Below are positions 55,431-64,000 of a stretch of 64,000 nucleotides of DNA, piece by piece; position 1 is the stretch's first letter; each line of letters opens with the position of its first letter. The notes beneath the pieces were generated by a model, which worked only from the letters and a program-made list of their open reading frames with translations, was not told where the DNA came from and did no database searches. The position numbers and the translations under genes are program-made. This stretch comes from Nansenia antarctica (taxonomy: Eukaryota; Chordata; Actinopteri; Argentiniformes; Microstomatidae), in the NCBI GenBank assembly GCA_963989245.1, contig OZ022345.1, forward strand, positions 23,220,696 to 23,284,695. Reading direction: 5' to 3'.

Positions 55431-56355
55431 CAGTGTTTCCTCCAGGAATTTTTACAATGGTGGCGGGTAGTGCTGCGCACGTGGCGGGTAGTGCTGCGCA
55501 CGCGCGCTCAAAACAACGACCTAATTTCAGCCAAAACTCAAGGATGGCCCAAAAAAATAAAATGTTTTCCTGTACTTCTCCCGTGTGTCTCTTATTGTCT
55601 GTGTCTGCATGTTTTTCCAGCATGTAATTCCGTTGTCAATAAAAACAAAAACACTGATCTGACGTTTTTTTTCACAACGTTATTACTTGTCACTTTAAGC
55701 CCAGGAGGGAGTTAGCGATTAGCGATGTTTAGCTTAGCTTAGTTTAACAGAAGTATCTTCACTTTTAACATGACTTCCCGTGGTCGTAGAGGGCTGGTCG
55801 ACGGCTTAAAATGACCGTGTAGACCTTATCCAGCTATAGTCTTGTGTTTCTACCCCGGGCATAGCCGGTGTTATTCACGGACAAACACTCCTGTTAGAGT
55901 GGTTCTAGTACACTGGACATAGGTAACACATAGAGAGGCTTCTCCTCTCTCTCTCCATCCTACACTACACTACGCATCCTATACTACACTACACTACGCT
56001 AGCTCGCGGTGTTCGGGTGACAGCCAGGGCGCGTTCGTAAATACGCTCTGGAAATCTGATCAGCACTCACGGAATGCCTCTTGTCCAATCAAATGACTTG
56101 GTCCCTTTATGACGTTGAACCCAGTGTGCGCTCCGGGGCTCTCAGAGCGAATTTACGAACGCAGCCTCAAGTTCAATACTCGCGACACACACGGACTGGT
56201 CCAGTTTCAGCGCTTGTGGGTGTGTCTAGCGCTGTGAAGGTCTGAAAAGCGGCCTAAATCTTTTTTTTTTTTTTGGGTTGAGAAATCTGAATGGTGGCGG
56301 AGGAAATTCCATCGTGGCGGTCCGCCACGATGAAATGCATGTAGAGGAAACACTG
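55431..56355. mobile_element. hAT-like element with 5-bp TSD GCCTG, copy 2 (innermost)
   Basis: Ends CAGTGTTTCCTCCAGGAATT and reversed CAGTGTTTCCTCTACATGCA, as in the element at 50273-53454. Flanks GCCTG at 55426-55430 and 56356-56360. The related hAT at 58127-59367 carries the uninterrupted text (reversed CTCAGCCTGTTCC at about 58684-58696), a direct empty site. Contains GCGGGTAGTGCTGCGCACGT duplicated near 55465. No transposase. Confidence 0.92.
55711..55866. other. Segment shared with 62576-62730
   Basis: About 155 bp, from GTTAGCGATTAGCGATG through ACATGACTTCCCGTGGTCGT to CATAGCC, also found in a different hAT family at 62576-62730. Could be a transferred piece of another sequence. No long reading frame. 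Confidence 0.6.
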
Positions 56356-56542
56356 GCCTGTTCCTCTTATCATCTAAAATATGTCCTGCTATGCTGAAAA
56401 GTCGCACGCTATCTACACTTGTGCAAGGTGCACAGAGGAAGACCTAAAACTCTCGCGCTAATAGTTGTTGTTGCTATGGGCCTTACTCTAGCTTAGTGAC
56501 TTCCTGCTTGCGGGGTCACATGACGTCGCTGCTGAACACTAC

Positions 56543-56794
56543 CTACACTACGTTCGTGAAGTCGCGCTGGAACTCTGACCAGCACTCGTGGAACGCCTCT
56601 CGTCCAATCAAAGCACTCGGTCCCTTTATGACGTCGAGCCCAGTGTGCGCTTCGGCGCTCTCGGAGCGAATCGACGAACGCAGCAAATGCCGTATGATAT
56701 TCGTGGTATTGAAAGTCCTTGCGTGCGTTCCTCCGCGAGGAATTTCTTTTGAGCAGACATTACAAACTGCATATTTGTTGTCTCTTTCCGACAC
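56543..56794 (-). pseudogene. hAT transposase BED zinc finger
   Basis: MSERDNKYAVCNVCSKEIPR (C-x2-C), GGTHARTFNTTNIIRHLL, then GLDVIKGPSALIGREAFHEC. The second BED histidine region is altered, since HLLRSSIRSES replaces the usual HL..HP ending. It is nearly identical to 58269-58520. No catalytic part follows. Confidence 0.7.
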
Positions 56795-56916
56795 TGTGTA
56801 AATTTGGTATCGGGTGTTATTATTTGTTAGTACTCGCCGATACCGATTTTTACAGCATTTTTGTGCGTATCGGTGGCCATGCCGATACTAGTATCGGTAT
56901 CGGAACAACACTAGCT

Positions 56917-57007
56917 GTAACCCTCCTCTATAGAAACATAGTTAGTGTAACCCTCCTCTATAGAAACATAGTTAGTGTAACCCTCCTCTATAGAAACATA
57001 GTTAGTG
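56917..57007. repeat. 30-bp tandem repeat, three units
   Basis: Unit GTAACCCTCCTCTATAGAAA plus CATAGTTAGT. It begins within the right TSD of the middle hAT (GCTGTAAC). Confidence 0.92.
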
Positions 57008-58126
57008 CTCTGGTTCTCAGCACAGCTACGCAGACTACAGCTGGACGAGCAGCGTAGTGACAGTCAGCTAGCGGCAGCAGCGAGCTAACCCTGGTAGCTA
57101 ACTCACTAGCATGTCCTAACAGCAGACAGCAGACAGCTTCACTCTCAAGGCTTTTGAGTAGCATGGTTTAAATGTAGCCGCCGCGCCGGTGTAGGTACCG
57201 GATTTTCCCACTTTTCCGGTTCCGGTCATAGGTTCTGCCCTTTCCGGCCATAGGTAGCGCTATGATTCGCTATGATTCGCGATGCCTACACCAGCCGCAA
57301 GACAGCGTGGCGTGCGTCAACAGGAAGTAGGTTTGTTATGGAAACAAAACCCCCCCCCCCCAAAAAAAAAAAAAAACGGCGAATCGATAATGGCGTTCGT
57401 CGCCAACGAATTTCGTTATCGATCTTTAGCGATTTAATAGATTCGTTGTTGCAGCCCTAGCCGGTACCATTCTGGGCCGATGCCGTATAAATAGGGTGAC
57501 CAGATGTCCCGCTTTGCGCGGCCACGGGGCCAGTGTCCATCGCGCCGCAACAAAGCGCTGCAACCAAGCGCCGACATGTTAAGTTGCAGCAGAACGTCCA
57601 GAATCTATGGAACGTCTTCAGCCTATCAGGAAACAGCATTCATGTTCCCATGGCAACGGCCCCACGTGGATATAGGGAGCTGGCTGAATGTGGTAACCAC
57701 CCGCTGACTCAAAGGGCTCGTAAAGTGAAACTGGGTCAACAATATCTAGTTTTCGTATTTTTTTACCCACTCGATATAATAAACAACAGTTTAACGATCA
57801 CTAAATACTGATAATGTGTGCATTGGATTTACTGTTCTCCTTTTGCCGTAGGCTTCTGAACATACTGGTAAGGGACCACTTTACTTGTAAACATACTTTT
57901 GTTTTAGGACGTGTTCAAAATCAAGGACTGTGTGTTCATCTGTTTGTGTTTTTAGCATGTTCATGTTCTCAGCATGTTGTGTGATGTTATAAAAACGTAT
58001 TTAGACGTTCGTAGCGATGTACCACTGTTAGCCGCTAGCGGTTAACAGCGTTTGTTGCTGCAGCAGAGTGATTTTTCTCCCAGTCAGTCTCTGTCTGAGG
58101 TGCACCAACATTCAAATACTCGTGTC

Positions 58127-59367
58127 TAGTGATGCTCCGATCTGATCGGCGCCGATCGGTATCGGCCGATATGGCCTTGATCGGTTTTGATCGGAGTTCT
58201 CAAAACGGCCGATCAAACATGACCGATCAGTTTACAAAATAGCGTCGCCAGTCTGGAAATATTACACAGTGTCGGAAAGAGACAACAAATATGCCGTTTG
58301 TAATGTCTGCTCAAAAGAAATACCTCGGGGAGGAACGCACGCAAGGTCTTTCAATACTACGAATATCATACGGCATTTGCTGCGTTCGTCGATTCGCTCA
58401 GAGAGCGCCGAAGCGCACACTGGGCTCGACGTCATAAAGGGACCGAGTGCTTTGATTGGACGAGAGGCGTTCCACGAGTGCTGGTCAGAGTTCCAGCGCG
58501 ACTTCACGAGCGTAGTGTAGGTAGTGTTCACCGACGTCATGTGACCCCGCGAGCAGGAAGTCACTTGGCCCATAGCAACAACAACTATTAGCGCGTGAGT
58601 TTTAGGTCTTCCTCTGTGCACCTTGCACAAGTGTAGATAGCGAGCGACTTTTCAGCAGCAGGACATATTTTAGATGATAAGAGGAACAGGCTGAGTGCCA
58701 AAAACGCTGAGATGCTTGTATTTCTCAAGGCTAATCTGCCAGTGATGCTGCTTAATCAGAAGTAAGGTTTGAGTCTGAAATCTCCTTAGGTGCAATGTTT
58801 TGTTTTTTTGTTTTATTGATTATTGCTGACTTGCTGTCTTATCTCCTCCTAAATATGACTTGAAACTGACTGACTTGAAACAGTATTTTATATTTGGCTA
58901 TAGCCTGTTTATGTTGCAGTTTAGTTTGGGTATGTTTATTGTTCCTCAGGAAAGCTACAGTTACAGTATACGCTCCAAGTTCTCTAAGAGCCCCTAGTTC
59001 CTCTCATTCGAGTGGAATGTTGCACATTTGATGTGACAGTGTACATTTTATTTATTATGATTTTTATTTTCACATTTTATTTGTTTTTCCTGAAGTAAGC
59101 TACAGGTGGTTGTGAATTCAATAAAACAGATGGTCGTCAATTCATGATACTTTCTCATCTCCTAATTTCATTTAAATACTTAATATACAATGTCAATGGT
59201 GTTAAGAATAATTTAAAACATAAATAATGCTACACAATAAATAGAATGCTTCAATTGCCATTTTCGACGCTGTGATCGGTGATCGGTGATATCGGATCGG
59301 CAGATCACTGATTCCAGTGATCGGTGATCGGTGATCGGCACCAAAAACCCTGATCGGAGCATCTCTA
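58127..59367 (+). mobile_element. hAT element, TSD CTCGTGTC
   Basis: Ends TAGTGATGCTCCGATC and reversed TAGAGATGCTCCGATC; flanks CTCGTGTC at 58119-58126 and 59368-59375. GATCGG-rich subterminal repeats (58140-58180, 59270-59340). The interior 58263-58766 is nearly the same, reversed, as the middle hAT (55355-56806 minus its insertion). Confidence 0.93.
58239..58520 (+). pseudogene. hAT transposase BED zinc finger
   Basis: Reading from 58239 in frame: ATA, then ASPVWKYYTVSERDNKYAVC, CNVCSKEIPRGG and NTTNIIRHLL, to 58520. The ATA stands where ATG is expected by comparison with the BED exon at 39940 (MRASPVW), so the start is probably lost. The frame ends in FQRDFTSVV with no catalytic domain. 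Confidence 0.75.
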
Positions 59368-59589
59368 CTCGTGTCGTCTTCAATTTTTTTCCGATTTCAA
59401 TGTATGACACATCATTTGAAAGCTTACAATCTGTAGTTTCAGGCAATGTAAACACTGAAAAATTACTTGGGCAATTGGTTTATCCTTTGACCAGCTGGTA
59501 TCACTGTCATTGTCTGAATGAGTGCAGAGTTAGCCTTGACAGCTATATGCATTTGTGTTGCAAATGGGAGGCAAATTAGCTAGCTAGAT
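59368..59589. other. Unassigned sequence
   Basis: No gene recognised between the two hAT elements. Confidence 0.3.
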
Positions 59590-59854
59590 AGCCACCCCAA
59601 ACTTTTTTCTGTGAGGGCCACATCATTTTTCCTTTCTGTGATGGGGGGCCTGGGTCGGTCTCTAACATAAAATAATATGGAACGGTGTGAAATGGAGGCG
59701 GTTGCGCAAAGCAATTGCGCGCAGGAGAGCACTGGTGGATGCAAACAAAGTCTAAACAGTTGAATTTGGATGGAATTTATACCTATAGTGATATGTCAAT
59801 GAAATATAATCCGTTTTACAGTCTGATACATGAGGGAGGACCCTCATCATACAC

Positions 59855-60204
59855 GGGGGGACCCATGAAGCAGGGCTGTCTGGGGGTCCTTAAACATCAA
59901 ACACTTAATTTCTTTCATTTCTGGTGAATTTAGATGCACCAATTTGTGCCCTTTCTGCATCCATTTATGGTGGAAATGTCATTATTTATGTAAAGGAAAA
60001 CACAATATTCAGGCACCAGATGATCATTCAAAATGTAATGTAATATAATGCAATATAAGGCTCTCAGGCATTCTGTACTTTCAAATATGTATTCTCCTTG
60101 AGCAGTCAACATCAACTATCAGCTGTTTCGCTAGCAAACACGAAAGCTAACTTATTTGCGAAACAGCGCCCCCGCCACCACGTCGGCTCAGTGCCGCAAT
60201 TGCA
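59855..60204. mobile_element. Dispersed repeat, reversed copy of 44068-44410
   Basis: GGACCCATGAAGCAGGGCTG to CAGTGCCGCAATTGCAG matches 44068-44410 in reverse with few changes. A CAGGGATTTTCCTGCATAGA end (reversed) at 60319-60339 may be its right end. Confidence 0.6.
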
Positions 60205-60399
60205 GTTAGAAATGACAGAAATCCACCGAGTTCAACGCTTGTAGAAAATACGACTGTCAGAGTTTTGTCGAGAGCTGGAGGCGGCTAGAAATATGACGGA
60301 GGCGGCCGCCTCATAATTCTCTATGCAGGAAAATCCCTGCTTGATACAGATCATGAACATATGGGTAAAATTATTTCGTTTTCTCCTGCAGCTGGGCAT

Positions 60400-60805
60400 C
60401 TACATTATCTAATCCCCCATTGTTTCAATTCATCTGGTGCCTACTTGCTGACAGACTCACCGCGGGACACACCTCCTCCGCGATCACATTCATACATTTA
60501 TTGACAAACTCATCAGCACTGGCCCGAACGGATGACTGGTATAACTGGGTTTCGGGTACAAACGTATTCTGCTGAGCTGATTTTAGCTTCGACACTTCTC
60601 TGCTCTCATTTGGTCTTGTACACTAGCATACTTGTCTTTGTGGCGGGCTTCATAGTGTCGGCGCAGATTGTATTCTTTGAACACAGACACCGCTTCTTGA
60701 CAGATGAGCCTTTTCTTTGCATTTAACAATAATAATCACTTGTGCACTGTTGGTTAAAAACCCTGCATTCTGAATCAACTTTTCTCTTTACCAACCGTTT
60801 GGCCA
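60400..60805 (-). pseudogene. Charlie-like hAT transposase remnant (GTF2IRD2-type)
   Basis: ATG at 60805-60803: MAKRLVKRKVDSECRVFNQQ. After a deletion: LICQEAVSVFKEYNLRRHYE and ARHKDKYASVQDQMRAEKC, then past a stop QQNTFVPETQLYQSSVRAS and EEVCPAVSLS. The CxxC...H...H finger with VFKEYNLRRHYE is the N-terminal zinc finger of Charlie-like hAT transposases, also kept in the host gene GTF2IRD2 and its relatives. Frame breaks and loss of the catalytic region make it dead. Confidence 0.75.
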
Positions 60806-61147
60806 TTTTTCATCTCTGAATTTTCGTTCCAGCTCGCGTGCACCTGCTATAGATCCGTGCTTGTTCACTATGGAACGTTACGTTGAATGTACCGCATTCT
60901 GTGGGCGGGTGAAACTAACTAATAATGTTATTAATGAAAATAGTTTATAACTAAGGGACATTTTAATTTGAAAGCCAACCTTTAATATCAAATACAGATA
61001 TGATATGATTAAAACATATATTTATTTATTTTCAAAATATGTTTCTGGCATTGTTGAGAGCGTGTGGGGGCGACGTTGTTCAAAGGGCCGGTCCAAGTGT
61101 GGGGGCGGGCCGTGTCCGGCCCGCGGGCCGTAGTTTGGGGACCCCTG

Positions 61148-62440
61148 GCCTACATAGTCAATCATCTACAGGCCTAACACTGTCAGGCTACTTTTCTTTA
61201 TTAATATACTAAATTGATACTGCACTTTGACTTCACTTTCTGCTCCATACAGATACTTTATTGTGAGGTTCACATTCAAATAAAATATATTTGTTATATA
61301 TTTGTTAAGTTTTTATCTGCATAGTCTATTATTGGATGCTGCTGAATAAACCAAACAGAATAGCAAACAGAATGGAAACGCATAGCCTATATATTTTAAA
61401 AATTGGATAGACATAGCTCTCAACTCGGCCAGGGGGGGCGGATGCTACCAGGAGCACCTAAAGTTCGGTCCGGGCCCACATTGTCCCACACAAACATACT
61501 CCTTGTCCCACATTTGATTTGTTGGGACCTGGTCACCCTAGTGGTGTCCAGCAAAGGATTGCTGCTATCACAGTAGAAGGCACAGGTGAGCTGTTGTACC
61601 AGTGTGGGAACAATGAGGCAAACCCATGACATAGCATCCTGTAAATGTAGAGAAGACTGTAGAGAACAGTTAGTCCGCTATTACAGACTCAAATACCAAG
61701 GTTGTAATTACATGATTTTAATATACTGTAATCGGTTGTGAACTAAAGTGGGCCGGTCTGAGGCATGAAACTCCAGAGCTGAAAATGAGTCCCACTCCGA
61801 CCCTGGGCCGATGACGAAAGCAGTGAGCTACTGTACGATGAGAACTGGTGGGGCTAGCAAGACCCAACAACGGGCCGCAAGGTACCGAACGGAGGTTTCC
61901 CTTTTGACAGCGTCGGTTCAATACTGTGTGGGAGGTGCGAGCGGAGACGACAGCGGACACCGGAGTGGAGTTAGGAAAAAGCCGGCCGGTGTATACCGTT
62001 TAATTACACAGGTCATTCCATTCAAATACAACATTATTAATCCCGGAGAGCAAATTATAAGGGCATTACCGGTACAGGCAATAATCATATAAATACATCA
62101 ATACAGCACAAACATCAAGAAAACACACACAGGCTATGAAACAGTCTGTGATTTAAGTGGGACTTTCATGGAGGGACTTTCAATGTCTTGGTAGGATGTG
62201 GGAATGAAGACTGCGGTGTTAATTGAGGCACCACATAATTGTCCACATCGGGGCGCTGTTGGCTTATCAATGGTGGTCAACTGTTACAGAACCTGTCGTA
62301 GCAGCTACACAGGAGGATTAGTCAATTGTGCGTTAATAATCACTCACACTTGTTGAGTACGGAGAAATCACTAGCAGAGTTAGGCATAAATATAGTAAGT
62401 CTTATTAGACCATCATTGGACATTAAATCAATGCAGAAAC
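61148..62440. other. No gene recognised
   Basis: 61390-61540 is the end of the TAGGGTGACC element and 61735-61805 the hAT-like end noted above. 61806-62440 is non-coding by eye, with no repeat recognised. Confidence 0.35.
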
Positions 62441-63478
62441 TAGGGCTGTGACGATTAGTCGACGTCATCAACGTCATCGACTACGTTAATACGTAGGTTT
62501 GCGTAATATGCGTCGGTTAGTCGTAAATAAACAAAATGGCTGCGACCAGTGCAAACACGGAGAGAGTTAGCGATTAGCGATGTTAGCTTATAGCCAGTTT
62601 AACAGAAGTAACTTCACTTTTAACATGACTTCCCGTGGTCGTAGAGGGCTGGCTGGCGGCTTAAAATGACCGTGAGGACCTGTAGACCTTATCCAGCCAT
62701 AGTCTTGTGTTTCTACCCCGGGGCATAGCCCTATTATCTCCATATTTATCTCCTAAAACAGTACTAGCTAAGCTGTTGTGTTTACCACAGTCCTGTTCTG
62801 ACTGGTCGCGGGCTGTAAGTGATGCTTGTCTCACAACGGAACAGTTTGTCAGTGTGTGTGTGTGTGTGTCTGTGTGTGTGTCTGTGTGTATGTGTCACGC
62901 ATGTGTGTGTGTGTATCTTTGTCTCTGTGTGTCTGTGTGTGAGTGTGAGTGTGACATGCTCACATTCCTCCACAGTAATGCCTAAGGTGGAGGGGGGAGA
63001 AGGGAGAGAGGGGGGGAGAGAGCTAAGGGGGGAGGGGGAGAGCAGAGAGAGGGGGAGAATGTTATGTTTGTTCTTGAGATTGTTATTGTTAAAGATTGTT
63101 ACTGAGAGGTATACGGTATTCCGGTTAGAATTTCACTTTTTTACAGAATTTACTGCATTACTTGCACTTTTCCTTTTACTTGAAGTTAACTTTTATATTT
63201 TATAATATTATATTTTATGTTGGACTGTAAGAAAGAGAGGATCTTTTTTGTTGTGTGGAATATTGCCCTGCAGTGCAAGAATAATTGAATAAAATACTGA
63301 AATGTTGATAAGAGAAGTTTTTGACATTTATTTGGGGAAAATTAAGTGATACATTAATCGAACAGTAAAAATAATAATCGTTAGACTAATCGTTAAATTA
63401 GTCGTTAGACTAACCGACTAACCGAAAAAATAATCGATAGATTAATCGTTAGAAAAATAGTCGTTTGGGACAGCCCTA
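62441..63478. mobile_element. hAT element, TSD GCAGAAAC
   Basis: Ends TAGGGCTGTGACGATTAGTC and, reversed, TAGGGCTGTCCCAAACGACT. Flanks GCAGAAAC at 62433-62440 and 63479-63486. TTAGTCGTTAGACTAACCG-type subterminal repeats at the right. 1,038 bp, no transposase; shares 62576-62730 with another element. Confidence 0.93.
62852..62945. repeat. (TG)n microsatellite
   Basis: GTGTGTGTG runs with TCTG breaks; followed by a GGGAGA-rich tract (62985-63060). It causes SVCVCV and THRHTH frames. Confidence 0.9.
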
Positions 63479-63566
63479 GCAGAAACAAGTCTTTTCATGT
63501 ATTCATTTCTATACGATGTGGATACTTAAACTGCTTATGTGTATCTGTTTCTTTGTATATACCGTA

Positions 63567-63784
63567 GTCACCTTCTTAAAATAATGGCTTATGTTACTGT
63601 TGAGGAAAAGTATGTTTTTGGCTAAATATAATATATTCTAGATTTTGTTCAGTTTATTGTTATTTCTTTTTCTATATTATAAAAAAATATTTTAATATAA
63701 TGTTTATTTTATTTATTATATTTACATCCTTTTTTTTTTTTACAGTTGTAAATATGATTTACGCCATTATTTTAAGAAGGTGAC
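63567..63784. mobile_element. Small MITE with ~21-bp inverted ends
   Basis: GTCACCTTCTTAAAATAATG at 63567 and its exact reverse ending at 63784. Interior AT-rich, 218 bp. Flanks are TACCGTA and GATATAG, with no certain TSD. Confidence 0.75.
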
Positions 63785-64000
63785 GATATAGTGTTCTATG
63801 TATTATGTGCATTTGCAATTCTTCTTAGTAGCTTGTATGTAGACTGTACATTATTTAAGCGTTTTTAAGCGGTATTTAAGCCATAACACAAGAGAGGGTC
63901 AACTGGCAAGGGAACCGAAATGGAACAGTAGATATGTTGATTTTCACCCCTAATGTATTATTTATTGTTTACTACAATAAACGTCCTCAATGGTAGATGG
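63785..64000. other. No feature recognised
   Basis: AT-rich non-coding sequence to the window end. Confidence 0.4.

Larger units (their letters stand above)
54781..56913 (-). mobile_element. hAT element, TSD GCTGTAAC (middle of the nest)
   Basis: Ends TAGTGTTGTTCCGATACC on both sides (right reversed). Flanks GCTGTAAC at 54773-54780 and 56914-56921. It has a BED exon (56543-56794, minus) and a 4-unit tandem repeat, and is interrupted by the element at 55431-56355. Confidence 0.93.
53999..57459. mobile_element. hAT element, TSD GCCGGTAC (outer of a triple nest)
   Basis: Ends TAGGGCTGCAACTAACGAT and, reversed, TAGGGCTGCAACAACGAATC. Flanks GCCGGTAC at 53991-53998 and 57460-57467. The left subterminal region has ATCGATTAATC repeats, the right ATCGATAACG text. 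No transposase of its own is visible. Confidence 0.92.
59590..61147 (-). mobile_element. Charlie-like hAT element (decayed)
   Basis: Right end reversed CAGGGGTCCCCAAACTACGG with GGCCCGCGGGCCGGAC, a well-known Charlie-type hAT end; left end CCACCCCAAACTTTTTTCTG is a worn copy. No clear TSD. It has a transposase remnant (60575-60805) and a dispersed repeat (59855-60204). Confidence 0.65.
57492..61540. mobile_element. Possible element with ends TAGGGTGACCAG
   Basis: Left TAGGGTGACCAGATGTCCC, right reversed TAGGGTGACCAGGTCCC. No flanking duplication is evident (left flank CGTATAAA, right flank GTGGTGTC). It would enclose the hAT elements at 58127 and 59590. 57520-58118 has no recognised gene. 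Confidence 0.45.
53865..61805. mobile_element. Possible outer hAT (weak ends, no TSD)
   Basis: The left text CAGGCCCGGGGTGGC with TCTGGAGTTTTCC and GGGCCGGTCTGG resembles the reversed right text CAGGGTCGGAGTGGG with TCTGGAGTTTCATG and CAGACCGGCCCA. No matching 8-bp flanks were found, so the two ends may belong to different copies. Confidence 0.35.

Noticed and set aside
57492..61540. A confirmed TAGGGTGACC element
   Set aside because: The ends match, but the flanks do not; the two ends might come from different copies.
53865..61805. One intact outer hAT enclosing the whole nest
   Set aside because: The ends are only loosely alike and no shared 8-bp flank exists; kept as a low-confidence feature only.

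Overview
The window is eukaryotic and almost certainly from a ray-finned (teleost) fish. It carries L2-like LINEs with an (ATTC)n tail, an L1 LINE, teleost-type BED, TTF and Charlie-like hAT elements, a tRNA-derived SINE, Copia and Gypsy retrotransposons, AT-rich intergenic DNA and many microsatellites. I see no prokaryotic features. It is mostly a transposon graveyard; nearly every long reading frame belongs to a mobile element. Species cannot be fixed from sequence alone.

Layout. 1-3.2 kb: a long palindromic element holding a solo LTR and a hAT element. 3.7-8.8 kb: LINE remnants (an RNase H-bearing I-type fragment, then a LINE with an SGNH-like ORF1 domain, endonuclease and RT). 8.8-12.08 kb: a near full-length L2-like LINE (minus). 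12.38-12.93 kb: two exon-like segments, the only plausible host-gene coding sequence I see. 12.96-17.7 kb: an L1 (minus). 17.8-21.0 kb: a minisatellite-bearing element, a SINE and a TA-flanked element with inner tandem repeats. 21.0-23.9 kb: a broken Copia element. 23.9-32.1 kb: an element with inverted ends that contains a possible 3-exon gene of about 131 codons, whose first intron holds a very young Gypsy element (4.8 kb, two 211-bp LTRs that look identical).

32.1-33.4 and 39.4-49.95 kb are two copies of one duplicated segment. The second copy is swollen by a 2.3-kb hAT (with a 1.0-kb hAT inside it) and a 6.5-kb hAT (with an L2 and a TA-flanked MITE inside it). Because the first copy lacks these insertions it gives the empty sites. 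33.6-37.6 kb is another hAT, inserted in an L2 and itself holding a second minisatellite element. 50-62 kb is a nest of hAT-like elements up to three or four deep; most boundaries are confirmed by target-site duplications (TSDs) that I could read. 62.4-63.5 kb is one more hAT, and 63.57-63.78 kb a small MITE.

No cellular pathway or operon-like system is encoded here. The informative biology is the insertion history: at least eight hAT insertions with 8-bp TSDs, two related elements with 5-bp TSDs, two hATs with different ends but nearly the same interior, an L2 derivative that keeps only its two ends, and a possible spliced gene carried by a transposon.
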